A stretch of 64,000 nucleotides of DNA from Dyella japonica DSM 16301 (lineage in GTDB: Bacteria; Pseudomonadota; Gammaproteobacteria; Xanthomonadales; Rhodanobacteraceae). The notes under the pieces were generated by a model. The model was given only the letters and a program-made list of their open reading frames with translations. It made no database searches and was not told where the DNA came from. This document shows positions 10,528 through 19,291 of this stretch, in pieces. Every line of letters starts with the position of its first letter. Within the stretch, counting starts at the first letter, position 1. The DNA lies in assembly GCF_001010355.1 (NCBI RefSeq), contig NZ_JPLA01000004.1:1-64000 (forward strand). Direction: 5' to 3'. A program made the position numbers and the translations under genes.

Positions 10528-10814
10528 TGCGTCCGTCTGGTGTCGGTTCGGAAATCCAACGACGTGGTTCTGCGAACAACGCTCACGTCAGGCGTATCTG
10601 CAATCCGATTTCCGAGTCCATTGAGCTTAGGTTTGAATCGCCTTTCGCCAGAGCAGCGTTTTGATTTGCTCAGCGCAACCTCGGCTCGCAGGAGCTGGAT
10701 ATCCGGCCAATCCCTGGCGCAGGGCCTGCTAGCTGCCCACGAAGCGCGTTCGAACCCGGCCTGCCGTGCTTCAGAAAACTCCGTTAGATGCCCATGCTTT
10801 CCCTGAGGTACGCC
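10528..10814. other. Intergenic region between the two tolC copies
   Basis: No convincing gene. The sequence is visibly less GC-rich than its neighbours. An 88-codon open frame crosses it but has no ribosome binding site and no protein-like composition. It should hold the promoter of the second tolC copy, because a strong terminator precedes it. The only clear signal is GAGG at 10805-10808, just before the ATG at 10815. Confidence 0.4.
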
Positions 10815-12218
10815 ATGCGCCAAAAGCTTCGGATGCTCGCCTTGGTCTTGTCAGCGCTTCCGCTGCCCGGGCATGGCGAGGACCTGCTGGATGTCTACCG
10901 GGAAGCACGCGCCAATGACCCGGTGCTGTCGCAGGCGCAAGCGACCCGGCTCGCCACCAGTGAAGGCGTTACGCAAGCACGCGCCTTGATGCTACCGCAG
11001 CTCAACGGAGGCTTTAAGCTCAACCAACAATCTCGCGCCAGCGGGAGTGCCGGCAACTATCTCTGCTCCGGTGCGGGCACTGGCTCGAGCACCTCCCCGT
11101 GCGCGTCTGTCAGCACGGGCACCACGGGTGCATTGACCTCGAGCGGCCATAAGCGCACTCGCACGCCATCGCTCACCCTCACCCAATCGGTGCTCGATCT
11201 GAGCCAATGGGCCAACCTGTCCGCAGCCAAGTCGCTCGCCGGTTCGCAGGACGCCACCTACGTCGCCGCGGTACAGAACCTCTATGTGCGCGTGACTGCG
11301 GCGTATTTCGGTGTACTCACCAGCCAGGATGCGCTGGTGTTCGCCAAGGCCAACGAAGACGCCTACCAAGCGGCCTATGACCAGGCCGAGCAACGCTTCC
11401 AGGTAGGCCTGTCTGCTGTCACGGACGTCTATCAGGCCAAGTCGTATTACGAGCTGGCCAAGGCACGGACCATCGCGGCCCTCAATGCACTCAGCGATGC
11501 CAGGGAGACGCTCACCCAGATCACCGGCAAGCCGGTTGGCGAGCTGAAGAAACTACGCGAGGACCTGCCGATGGTTCCGCCCAACCCAAGCGATCCCGAG
11601 GCCTGGGTACAAGCAGCGCTCCAGTCCAATGCCACGGTGCAGGCCAGTCAATCCAAGGTCGGCGCTGCCGAGCACAGCATCAATGCGGCGCGGGCGGGGC
11701 ATCTGCCGACCATCAACGCCTCGGTATCGCGCAGCACATCGACATCCTGGCTGGAGAACGGCAGCTACGACAACGGCGGAGGCAATGGCAGCTACGGCAA
11801 CACGACAGGCTTGACGCTGAACCTGCCGATCTTCGCCGGTGGCGCCACCCAGTCCCGCGTGCGTCAGTCGATTTATCAGCGCGATGCGGCTCAGGATTCG
11901 CTGGAAACCGCTCGCCGCCAGGTCGTTCGCACCACGCTGAACTTCTATCGTTCCGTGTCGGCCGGCATCAGCCAGGTGGAAGCAAACAAGGCCTCGGTCG
12001 ACTCCGGCCAGAAAGCGCTGGAAGCCACCCGCGCCGGCTTCGACGTGGGCACGCAGACCATGCTGAACGTGCTCAACGCGATTCAGACCCTGACCCAGGC
12101 CGAGAGCAGCTACTCGCAGTCGCGCCACCAGCTGGTGCTTGATCAGCTGCAGCTCAAGCAGTCGGCCGGCTCGATCGACGTGAAAGACGTGGAAATGGTC
12201 AACTCGATGCTGCAGTAA
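10815..12218 (+). CDS. TolC family outer membrane efflux protein, copy 2
   Basis: About 467 residues. A tandem paralogue of the preceding gene with signal peptide, EDLLDVYREARANDPVL and the same OEP repeats. It carries an extra Ser/Thr/Gly-rich insert near residues 77-120 (GSAGNYLCSGAGTGSSTSPC and following), probably an extracellular loop with two cysteines. The start at 10815 is set by GAGG six bases upstream. The 3' end is almost the same DNA as copy 1, while the first half differs at many codons. No inner-membrane pump genes are adjacent. Confidence 0.93.
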   Translation: MRQKLRMLALVLSALPLPGHGEDLLDVYREARANDPVLSQAQATRLATSEGVTQARALMLPQLNGGFKLNQQSRASGSAGNYLCSGAGTGSSTSPCASVSTGTTGALTSSGHKRTRTPSLTLTQSVLDLSQWANLSAAKSLAGSQDATYVAAVQNLYVRVTAAYFGVLTSQDALVFAKANEDAYQAAYDQAEQRFQVGLSAVTDVYQAKSYYELAKARTIAALNALSDARETLTQITGKPVGELKKLREDLPMVPPNPSDPEAWVQAALQSNATVQASQSKVGAAEHSINAARAGHLPTINASVSRSTSTSWLENGSYDNGGGNGSYGNTTGLTLNLPIFAGGATQSRVRQSIYQRDAAQDSLETARRQVVRTTLNFYRSVSAGISQVEANKASVDSGQKALEATRAGFDVGTQTMLNVLNAIQTLTQAESSYSQSRHQLVLDQLQLKQSAGSIDVKDVEMVNSMLQ

Positions 12219-12242
12219 CGCGCATCGCGTGAGCAGGAATGA

Positions 12243-12270
12243 AAAGGCCGGGCATGTCCCGGCCTTTATC
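12243..12270. terminator. Terminator between tolC copy 2 and waaA
   Basis: Stem AAAGGCCGGG (12243-12252) and CCCGGCCTTT (12258-12267), 5-base loop. It is flanked by A and T runs and probably works for both converging genes. Confidence 0.85.
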
Positions 12271-12297
12271 GTCTGGATGTCGCAGACGTCTGGACGT

Positions 12298-13563
12298 CTA
12301 TTCCTGCAGCAGATCGTCGATCATGCCCATCACGCGCTTGACAGCGCCACGCTCGCTGTCGAACACGATGCGTGCCGCATCGCCCATGCGTTCGCGCTGC
12401 GGCGGATCGCGCAACAGCTGCAGCACCACCGGACCCAGTTCCTCGGCGCTGTTCACGCGCGAGGCACCGCCTTCGCGGATGAGCGTTAGCGTGATCTCTT
12501 CGAAATTGAAGGTGTTGGGACCTACCAGCACGGGCGTGGACAGCGCGGCCGGTTCGAGCACGTTATGGCCGCCGATCGGCACCAGGCTGCCGCCGACGAA
12601 GGCGAGATCGGAGGCGGCGTAGAACGGCATCAGCTCGCCCATCGCATCGATCACGAAGACCTGGTGCGCCGCCGACGGCACACGGTCGGCACTGCGCGTG
12701 CCCACCATGAAACCCAGGCTGCGCGCGGAGTTTTCCACCAGCTTGAAGCGCTCGGGGTGACGGGGCGCGATCAGCAGCAAGGCATCGGGCCAGCGCGTGA
12801 GTACTTCCAGGTGGGCTTCGAGCACCGGCAGTTCTTCGCCTTCGTGCGTGCTGCCGGCGATCCACACAGGACGCAGATGCCCCCATTGCTGGCGCAGCTC
12901 TTCACCCTTGCGTTCGGCGTCGTAGGGCACCGGCATATCGAACTTCATGTTGCCGGTGACCACGATCTTGTCCGGGTCGGCGCCGAGGGCGCGATAACGC
13001 GACGCGTCGGTACGCGACTGGGCGGCGATCTGATAGACGCAGCGCATGGCCTGCGCCACCAGGTTGCCCAGGGGCTTGTAGCCGCGCAGCGAGCGCTCGG
13101 ACAGGCGCGCATTGACGATCATCAACGGAATGCTGCGGCGCCGGCAGGCCAGGTAGAGATTCGGCCAGATTTCGGTTTCCACGATGATGGCCAGGCGCGG
13201 CCGCACGCGCTTGAGGAAGCGCGATACCGAGAACGGCAGGTCGTAGGGCAGATAGACGTGGAACACGCTGTCGCCGAACAGCTGGCGCACCCGCTCCGAG
13301 CCCGTCGGCGTCACCGTGGTCACCACCAGCGGCGCGTTCGGATAATCCGCCTGCAAGGCCTTGATCAGCGGCTCGGCCGCGTTGACCTCGCCCACCGACA
13401 CGGCGTGCACCCACAGGCTGCCGGTGACGCCCGAGGCCTCGAAGAAGCCGAAGCGTTCGCGCCAGCGCTTGTGGTAGTCGCCATAGCGCACGCCACGCGC
13501 CATCAGCCGCAACACGATCAGCGGCGTGACCAGATACATGGCGAGGGTGTAGATGTAGCGCAA
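12298..13563 (-). CDS. waaA: 3-deoxy-D-manno-octulosonic acid (Kdo) transferase
   Basis: About 421 residues, GT30 family. It adds Kdo to lipid IVA at the inner membrane. Seen: an N-terminal membrane anchor (YTLAMYLVTPLIVLRL), WVHAVSVGEVNAA, VETEIWPN, NARLSERS, and FVGGSLVPIGGHNVLEPAA near the C-terminus, all WaaA hallmarks. The start is unclear: TTG 13563 puts the anchor where family members have it, ATG 13539 would shorten it, and an upstream ATG (13623) adds a non-family extension. It is divergent from the lipid A acyltransferase gene. Confidence 0.95.
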   Translation of the reverse strand: MRYIYTLAMYLVTPLIVLRLMARGVRYGDYHKRWRERFGFFEASGVTGSLWVHAVSVGEVNAAEPLIKALQADYPNAPLVVTTVTPTGSERVRQLFGDSVFHVYLPYDLPFSVSRFLKRVRPRLAIIVETEIWPNLYLACRRRSIPLMIVNARLSERSLRGYKPLGNLVAQAMRCVYQIAAQSRTDASRYRALGADPDKIVVTGNMKFDMPVPYDAERKGEELRQQWGHLRPVWIAGSTHEGEELPVLEAHLEVLTRWPDALLLIAPRHPERFKLVENSARSLGFMVGTRSADRVPSAAHQVFVIDAMGELMPFYAASDLAFVGGSLVPIGGHNVLEPAALSTPVLVGPNTFNFEEITLTLIREGGASRVNSAEELGPVVLQLLRDPPQRERMGDAARIVFDSERGAVKRVMGMIDDLLQE

Positions 13564-13673
13564 CGGAGAGCCTAGCGATCGCGGTGCGCCAGTATATCGG
13601 CTCGGGCGCACCGGCCTGCCCATGCGCCTTGACCCTGGTCAGCGGCTCGCCTCGTTTTGGCTAGTTCCCTACA

Positions 13674-14609
13674 ATGCGGGCAATGCCCGGCATGCCTCGT
13701 CCCAGCTTCACCCGCTCCCTGCTCTCGCCCACGCACTGGCCCGCCTGGCTGGGTGCCGGCGTGATCTGGCTGATCGCCCGCCTGCCGCGACCCTGGCTGA
13801 TGGCCTTTGGCCGCGGACTGGGCTGGCTGGTGCAACGCGTGCCCTCGCCGCGGCGGCACGTGGCGGAAGTGAATATCGCACTGTGCTTTCCCGAACTGTC
13901 CAAGCAGGAGCAGGCCAGGCTGGTCGATGCGCACCTGCGCGATATCGGCCTGATGATGGCGGAGTTCGCGCTGGGCTGGATGGGCAGTGAGCGCGCCATC
14001 GCCAACGTGCCGGTGACCATCGAAGGTCTCGAGCATCTCGAAGCAGCGCGCGCGCAGGGCAAGGGCGTGCTGCTGGTGGGCGGCCATTTCTCGCACCTGG
14101 AGCTGTGCGCGCGGCTGGTCTCGCAGCGCATCCGCATTTCCGGCATGTATCGTCGCATGGACTCGGCGGTGTTCGAGTGGGTGGTGCTGCGCGCGCGACT
14201 CGATTACGCCGAGGCGATGTTCGAGAAGGACGATATCCGCGGCACCGTGAAGCACCTGCGCAACGGCGGCACGCTCTGGTATGCGCCCGATCAGGACATG
14301 CGCAGCAAGGACAATGTGTTCGTGCCGTTCTTCGGCGTGCCGGCGGCGACCATCACGGCGACCCATCACCTGGCCCGCATGTCCGGTGCCGTGGTGATTC
14401 CGTTCTACCACCGCCGCCTGCCCGGCAATGCGGGCTACGCGCTGAAGCTGGGCGCCCCGCTCGAAGCTTTGCCCAGCAAGGATGTGCTGGACGACACCGC
14501 ACGCGTCAATGTGTGCATCGAAGACATGGTGCGCGCCGCGCCCGAGCAATACCTGTGGGTACACAAGCGCTTCAAGACCCGCCCGGAAGGCAGCCCCTCG
14601 GTCTACTAA
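13674..14609 (+). CDS. Lipid A biosynthesis lauroyl/myristoyl acyltransferase (LpxL/HtrB family)
   Basis: 311 residues. It transfers a secondary acyl chain from acyl-ACP to Kdo-lipid A. An N-terminal membrane segment (AGVIWLIARLPRPWLMAFGRGLGWL) is followed by the acyltransferase domain with the HX4E motif at H138 and E143 (HFSHLE), then PDQDMRSKDNVFVPFFG, the conserved substrate region. Being divergent from waaA places both Kdo and acyl addition in one locus. LpxL or LpxM specificity cannot be told by eye. Confidence 0.93.
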   Translation: MRAMPGMPRPSFTRSLLSPTHWPAWLGAGVIWLIARLPRPWLMAFGRGLGWLVQRVPSPRRHVAEVNIALCFPELSKQEQARLVDAHLRDIGLMMAEFALGWMGSERAIANVPVTIEGLEHLEAARAQGKGVLLVGGHFSHLELCARLVSQRIRISGMYRRMDSAVFEWVVLRARLDYAEAMFEKDDIRGTVKHLRNGGTLWYAPDQDMRSKDNVFVPFFGVPAATITATHHLARMSGAVVIPFYHRRLPGNAGYALKLGAPLEALPSKDVLDDTARVNVCIEDMVRAAPEQYLWVHKRFKTRPEGSPSVY

Positions 14610-14701
14610 AGCCTTGCAAGAAGCCGTCCTGTTCGCTGACAGATAAATGACAGTCAGGACAGGTAAAAAGACGGCCGACTATCCCCACGACCGCCCCCAA
14701 C

Positions 14702-15616
14702 ATGACTTTCCGGCTGTTTCTGCGCTCGCTGCGCCAACGCCGCGATTGGCGTGGCTCGCCCTCAAAGCGCCTCGCCGCCGGCCTGAAATACCTTGCCCGC
14801 AGTGTGCGCATGGCCCGTCGGCAGTCGGCGTGGTTGGCCGAGCTGTATGGGTCGCCGCGGCTTACCTCCATCCTGGCGCGCGACCCACGCCTGCATGAGC
14901 GTTGGCACCATCACTACATCAATCGCCGGGTCGGTCGGGCCGAGCGCATGGCCATCGTCAGCCAGCACTATCGCTTCGTGTTTGGCCACTTGCCTGCGGT
15001 GATGGTCGATGCGGTTTACCTGCATGGCCGCTATCGATGGGGAACGCTGGCGCTCAAGGACGGCAGCGAACTCCAGCTGGAGCTACGCCGCCCGACCGGT
15101 CGCAGCCGCGAAGGCGAGCTGGCGCTGTGCCTGAGCAACACGCAGGGCCAGGTGTTGTCGTCGGCCATCTTCAGCATCACCGATGAGGGCCGCACGCTGC
15201 TGATCGGTTGCCTGCAGGGCGCTGCCGCCGAGCTGGGGCGCGAAGCAGTGCGCGAGCTGACCAAGCAGTGCTACGGGCTGCGGCCGAAGAATCTGCTGCA
15301 TTCGCTGCTGCTGGCCTTTGGCTCGTTTGCCGGCGCCACGCAGATCCGCGGCGTCAGCAACCTGGCGCATCCGTTCGCGGGCGAAGCGGACAAGATCAAG
15401 GCCGACTACGACAGCTTCTGGGAAGAATGCCAGGGCGTGCTGCAGCCGGACGGCTTCTTCGCCCTGCCGACCGCCGAACCCGAGCGCAGCGAACTGCAGG
15501 TCGAGAGCAAGCATCGTTCCGCCTTCCGCCGCCGCGAGATGCTGCGTCGCGAAGCCTGCGCACGCCTGCTTGCGGCGCTGCGCGACCAGCCGCTGCCGCT
15601 GTCGCAGGCAGCCTGA
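14702..15616 (+). CDS. VirK/YbjX family protein (DUF535), copy 1
   Basis: 304 residues with no signal peptide. The family pattern is clear: DPRLHERWHHHYINR, LKDGSELQLELRRPTGRSREGELAL, GCLQGA, VRELTKQCYGLRPKNLLHSLL, GVSNLAHPF and DYDSFWEECQG. Family members are linked to virulence and to resistance of the envelope to antimicrobial peptides; the biochemical activity is unknown. It follows the lipid A acyltransferase by about 90 bases. A second member lies at 35482. Confidence 0.9.
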   Translation: MTFRLFLRSLRQRRDWRGSPSKRLAAGLKYLARSVRMARRQSAWLAELYGSPRLTSILARDPRLHERWHHHYINRRVGRAERMAIVSQHYRFVFGHLPAVMVDAVYLHGRYRWGTLALKDGSELQLELRRPTGRSREGELALCLSNTQGQVLSSAIFSITDEGRTLLIGCLQGAAAELGREAVRELTKQCYGLRPKNLLHSLLLAFGSFAGATQIRGVSNLAHPFAGEADKIKADYDSFWEECQGVLQPDGFFALPTAEPERSELQVESKHRSAFRRREMLRREACARLLAALRDQPLPLSQAA

Positions 15617-15622
15617 CAACAA

Positions 15623-15647
15623 CATCCCCGGCGCAACGCCGGGGATG
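15623..15647. terminator. Hairpin between VirK-like gene and S53 peptidase gene
   Basis: Perfect 11-bp stem CATCCCCGGCG (15623-15633) and its complement (15637-15647), loop CAA. No T tract on either side, but its position between converging genes suits a shared terminator. Confidence 0.7.
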
Positions 15648-15661
15648 CTGAGGGACTCCCC

Positions 15662-17950
15662 TTACTTCACATTGACGAAGGCCTTCCACGCCTTCAGCAG
15701 ATTGTTGGCGTCGACCGAGCCCAGGCCAGACGCAAAACTCCAGCCCGCCTGCGCCGCAAACGCTTCCGTATTCGCGTTGTACTTGTTGGCGTTGCTCGAG
15801 GTGAGACCCACCTGGATCGGACCGAGGTAGGAGTTGGGCAGGTTGCCGTAGTAGTAGCAGTCAGGCGTCACCACGTCCGGCAGTTGTTGCACGCACTGGG
15901 TGGCGATGCTGCCGCGCGTGACATTGTGGAACACGCACTTGCCGGTGCCCTTGGCGCCATTGTCCGAATTGCAGGTCGCCAGCGAGGCCGGCGGCGTGCC
16001 CTTCGGGCCGCCGTACTCATCGGCGGCGAGCGTGTAGAGCGTCGGCGCGGCATTGCCCTGGTTCGGCGACAAGCCCTTTGCCGCGAGGCCCTGGTCGATC
16101 AAGGCCTGGATGCCGGCGAACATCGGCGAGGACAGCGAGGTGCCGCCGATCAGTGCCGTGCTGCCGGTGAATCCCGGTGTGCAGGGATAGTAGTAGGAGC
16201 ACACGATCACCCAGGTCGAACCGCCGTACGAACCACCGAACAACGCCACGTCAGGCACGTCGCGCGACTGATCCTTGGCGGTGTTGTAGACCAGGCGCTG
16301 CCAGGCCGGCTTGGCATTGACCGAGGACGGGCCGCCACTGCCCGATTCGGAGGTGATGTAGTAACCGTAGGGATCGAACTGCAGATAGGCTTTGCAGAAC
16401 GCCAGCGACGTCGCATAACCCAGCGACTTGGCTGCCACCTCGTTGCCGCAGGATTCGTTCCACGGAATTTCCGGCACATACGACAGCGCCGAACCGTACT
16501 GCGCGTTGAAGGTCGAGCTGAAGTACTTCTTGGTGCTGCCGTCGAGGATATCGGCCGTATCCGTGCCGCCGACCACGGTGTCATTGGGCGAGGTGCCAAA
16601 CGCATTGGCATCGATGCCCGCGCCATTGATGAAGAAGCCGTTGAAGCTCGGGTTGGAACCCGAGTCGCCGCTGGATACGAACACGGAGATACCTTCCGCA
16701 TCCGCCTGCGCCCACATCAGGTCGATCGCCGCCTTGCTCGGCGCATCGACGAAGCCCTCGCCATAGCCATAGCTGGCACTGATGATGTTGGGCCGGTTCG
16801 TGCCATTGATCAGATTGGTCGCCGCCGTGACCACGCCACCGAAGAAGTTGGTGGAGTTTGAATCGTCGCAGCTCGCCAGCCAGATGTTGGCGCCCGGCGC
16901 CATCGCCGTCGACCATTCGGCATCGAGCAAGGCCTCGAAGTCGTCCTCGCCGGGGAAGTTGATGGTCGGGTCGATGCAGTTGGTAAAGCCGGTGGCCTGT
17001 GGCTGGATCTGCTGGAAGGTGCCGCCGTAACTGGTCAGCCCGAACTGGCTGACGAAGTTGGTCCAGTCATCGGGCACCATCGAGCTGTCCTCGACCAGCG
17101 CAATGGTGATGCCGCTACCGGTCAGGCCGCTCGCGTAGAGCTTGTCGGTGCCATAGATCTTCGCCATGTCGTACGGCACCAGGCCGCGCGAACCATTGGT
17201 GAAGTTGACCGCCTGTGGCGTCAGGCCAACGGCTGCCGTCTTGGCTTGCTGTACCTTGAAACGTTGCGAGTTCGCATCGAACTGACCCAGCTTCGGCGCC
17301 GTGTGCTGTGCCTGCGGATGGATGTCGTTGAGGCCGGCCACGCCCGCCACCACGCCTTGCAGCGCCTGCGGAATGCTGATGTCGCTGGCATTGGCCACAT
17401 GCGCCGCCTGGTTGATGGTGTAGTGGTTCATCTGCGTGTGGAACGCGCGCTTCACCTGCCCCGCGTTGCCGCTGAAGTCGATCTGCATCTTGTTCGGATA
17501 GACGCCATTGACCGTGAAGCCCTGCGATTTCAGCCACGCGGTCGTGGCGGCAATGTCCGCGTCGGACACGCCGAAAGTCTGCCCGAATTGATCGGGCGTC
17601 AGCCATTGACGGAACTTTGCCGAGCCCGGATCGTGCTGGGCGGACATCAGTGCATCCAGCGCCGCCTGGCGCTTGGCGCTGCGTTGCAGGATCAGGTTCA
17701 TGTGATTCATGGCGGCCGCATCGTCCACCACCTTGGTCGGCGTGGTGCGATCAACCAGACTCAAGTGACTGCGCTGCAAAGTCGATGTCGCTCGACTGTC
17801 GACCGTCTGGGTCACCCTGGGCGCTTCGGCCGTGTTGATGCCTGCCAGCGCTGCGTTTTGTGCGGTATTGGATTGTGCCGATGCCACCACCGGCATGCCT
17901 GCGAGGACCAGGGTCATGGCCCCCAGCAGGTTCAGGTGCTCGTGTTTCAT
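15662..17950 (-). CDS. Secreted S53 (sedolisin/kumamolisin-type) serine-carboxyl peptidase
   Basis: 762 residues. The signal peptide (LLGAMTLVLAGMPVVASA) is followed by a pro-kumamolisin activation domain (about residues 60-200, with QWLTPDQFGQTFGVSDADI) and the catalytic domain. The acid pair fits E339 and D343 in EALLD; the nucleophile is S605 in GGTSLSSP. S53 enzymes are acid proteases that mature by self-cleavage, so this is likely a secreted nutrient protease. ATG 17950 is chosen for the signal peptide and for AGGGAG seven bases upstream. It is transcribed alone. Confidence 0.93.
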   Translation of the reverse strand: MKHEHLNLLGAMTLVLAGMPVVASAQSNTAQNAALAGINTAEAPRVTQTVDSRATSTLQRSHLSLVDRTTPTKVVDDAAAMNHMNLILQRSAKRQAALDALMSAQHDPGSAKFRQWLTPDQFGQTFGVSDADIAATTAWLKSQGFTVNGVYPNKMQIDFSGNAGQVKRAFHTQMNHYTINQAAHVANASDISIPQALQGVVAGVAGLNDIHPQAQHTAPKLGQFDANSQRFKVQQAKTAAVGLTPQAVNFTNGSRGLVPYDMAKIYGTDKLYASGLTGSGITIALVEDSSMVPDDWTNFVSQFGLTSYGGTFQQIQPQATGFTNCIDPTINFPGEDDFEALLDAEWSTAMAPGANIWLASCDDSNSTNFFGGVVTAATNLINGTNRPNIISASYGYGEGFVDAPSKAAIDLMWAQADAEGISVFVSSGDSGSNPSFNGFFINGAGIDANAFGTSPNDTVVGGTDTADILDGSTKKYFSSTFNAQYGSALSYVPEIPWNESCGNEVAAKSLGYATSLAFCKAYLQFDPYGYYITSESGSGGPSSVNAKPAWQRLVYNTAKDQSRDVPDVALFGGSYGGSTWVIVCSYYYPCTPGFTGSTALIGGTSLSSPMFAGIQALIDQGLAAKGLSPNQGNAAPTLYTLAADEYGGPKGTPPASLATCNSDNGAKGTGKCVFHNVTRGSIATQCVQQLPDVVTPDCYYYGNLPNSYLGPIQVGLTSSNANKYNANTEAFAAQAGWSFASGLGSVDANNLLKAWKAFVNVK

Positions 17951-18511
17951 GCAATGTCTCCCTGATGCGATCCATTGAGAACAAGCCCCCCGTTTTCGAT
18001 CAGCCACAGCTGTTTCCCCCGCATGGCCTCCTTTGAGATTCGCGCTGTGCGTAAGACGAATTCGCCCGTCGCGTCGCCATGCTGGCGACACGATGCCATT
18101 GCAGTAAAAGTCACCCTTGAACGGCGCGAGAGAAAGCTACGGAACCTGCTCGCGATGACACCCCACGAAAACCAGCCGAGTGTGGAAGGCACTGCGCGTT
18201 GCCACAACGCGAGCGACGCGAAAACGTGCGCTGCATCGTGACGATTTCATGCAGGCCATGAGAATCATCGTCTTGCAACGTACTCGCGCGTTGTATCAGC
18301 AATAGGCCGAGCATGACTCTGTGCGCGCAATTTCGTTCGTCTAAACAGTGGAATTGACGAACGATTCACGGCGCGATGGCGGTATCACTCCAGCGGGCGA
18401 TTTCTGAAAGTATTTTCGGCGTGCAAGAGTTTGCGTTTGGCCGTACAGCTAGCTAAATCCGCGCTGAATTTTGTCCACTACTCGATGCGAATAGCTGCTC
18501 GCGCCGCGCGA
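17951..18511. other. 561-base region upstream of the S53 peptidase gene
   Basis: No supportable gene; the short open frames lack ribosome binding sites. Composition is lower in GC than its surroundings, especially 18290-18480. A 9-bp inverted repeat, TCGTTCGTC (18333-18341) and GACGAACGA (18356-18364), has a 14-base loop and no T tract; it could be an operator or RNA hairpin. The peptidase promoter and leader must lie in the part nearest 17950. Confidence 0.4.
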
Positions 18512-19291
18512 CTAACGTTCTTCGCCGCGCGATTTGCGCGACGCCTGCTCGCGCGCCTCGTGCAGCTTTGCGTACTTGAGGAAGGCGTAGAACGCACCGG
18601 TGACGCTGGCGATGAAGCCGGCCCAGCCGTTGAGGAAGTAACGCTTGCCGATGTATTGGCGCAGGAAGAACACCGGCGGATAGAACACCATGCGCAGTCC
18701 GGTAAAGCGCTGCCGCGTGCGCAGTTTGTAGGCCACCATGCCGGTGGTGTAACGGTTGATCTTTTCCACGCGCGTGGCGATGTCGCCGTCGCCGTCGTTG
18801 ACGAAGTCCGCCCGCCGCAGGGTTTTCACCGGGCCGCGCACTTCCACCGCCGCGTGGACCTCGACATCGTTCATGCCGCCGCGTCGACGATCGAACAAGC
18901 GCAGATGGCCGTTGCGCCAGCTCCAGCGATGCTGCACCGTCCAGAACATGCGTTCGCGCCGCGGCAGCCGGAAACCGGCGTGCCGGGGATGTTCCAAGGC
19001 CCGCTCGATCTCCTCGCGCGTGCCGGGCGAGAGGATCTCGTCCGCATCGAGGTTCAAGATCCAGTCGTGACTGGCCATATCGTAGGCGCGCTGCTTTTGC
19101 GGGCCGTAATCGTCGAACGGATGCACAGCAATGCGTGCGCCATGTTGGCGTGCGATGGCGACGGTGTCATCGGTCGAGCCCGAATCGAGCACGACGATTT
19201 CGTCGGCCCAGTCGACACGGCTCAGGCACGCATCGAGCGTGTCCGCATTGTTGAAGGTGATCACCACCACCGACAGCAGCTCGCGCGTCAT
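18512..19291 (-). CDS. Glycosyltransferase family 2, WaaE/KdtX-like LPS core enzyme
   Basis: 259 residues. A GT-A fold is visible from LSVVVITFNNADTLDACLSRV at the start and the metal-binding DADE in LNLDADEIL. The middle (WRNGHLRLFDRRRGGMNDVEVHAAVEV) and the tail with the hydrophobic FYPPVFFLRQYIGKRYFLNG segment match LPS core glucosyltransferases of the WaaE type. The start at 19291 overlaps the stop of the O-antigen ligase gene by ATGA, so the two are translationally coupled. It is the last gene of a three-gene operon. Confidence 0.9.
   Translation of the reverse strand: MTRELLSVVVITFNNADTLDACLSRVDWADEIVVLDSGSTDDTVAIARQHGARIAVHPFDDYGPQKQRAYDMASHDWILNLDADEILSPGTREEIERALEHPRHAGFRLPRRERMFWTVQHRWSWRNGHLRLFDRRRGGMNDVEVHAAVEVRGPVKTLRRADFVNDGDGDIATRVEKINRYTTGMVAYKLRTRQRFTGLRMVFYPPVFFLRQYIGKRYFLNGWAGFIASVTGAFYAFLKYAKLHEAREQASRKSRGEER

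Noticed and set aside
10540..10806. 88-codon open frame between the tolC copies
   Set aside because: No ribosome binding site, no recognisable protein pattern.
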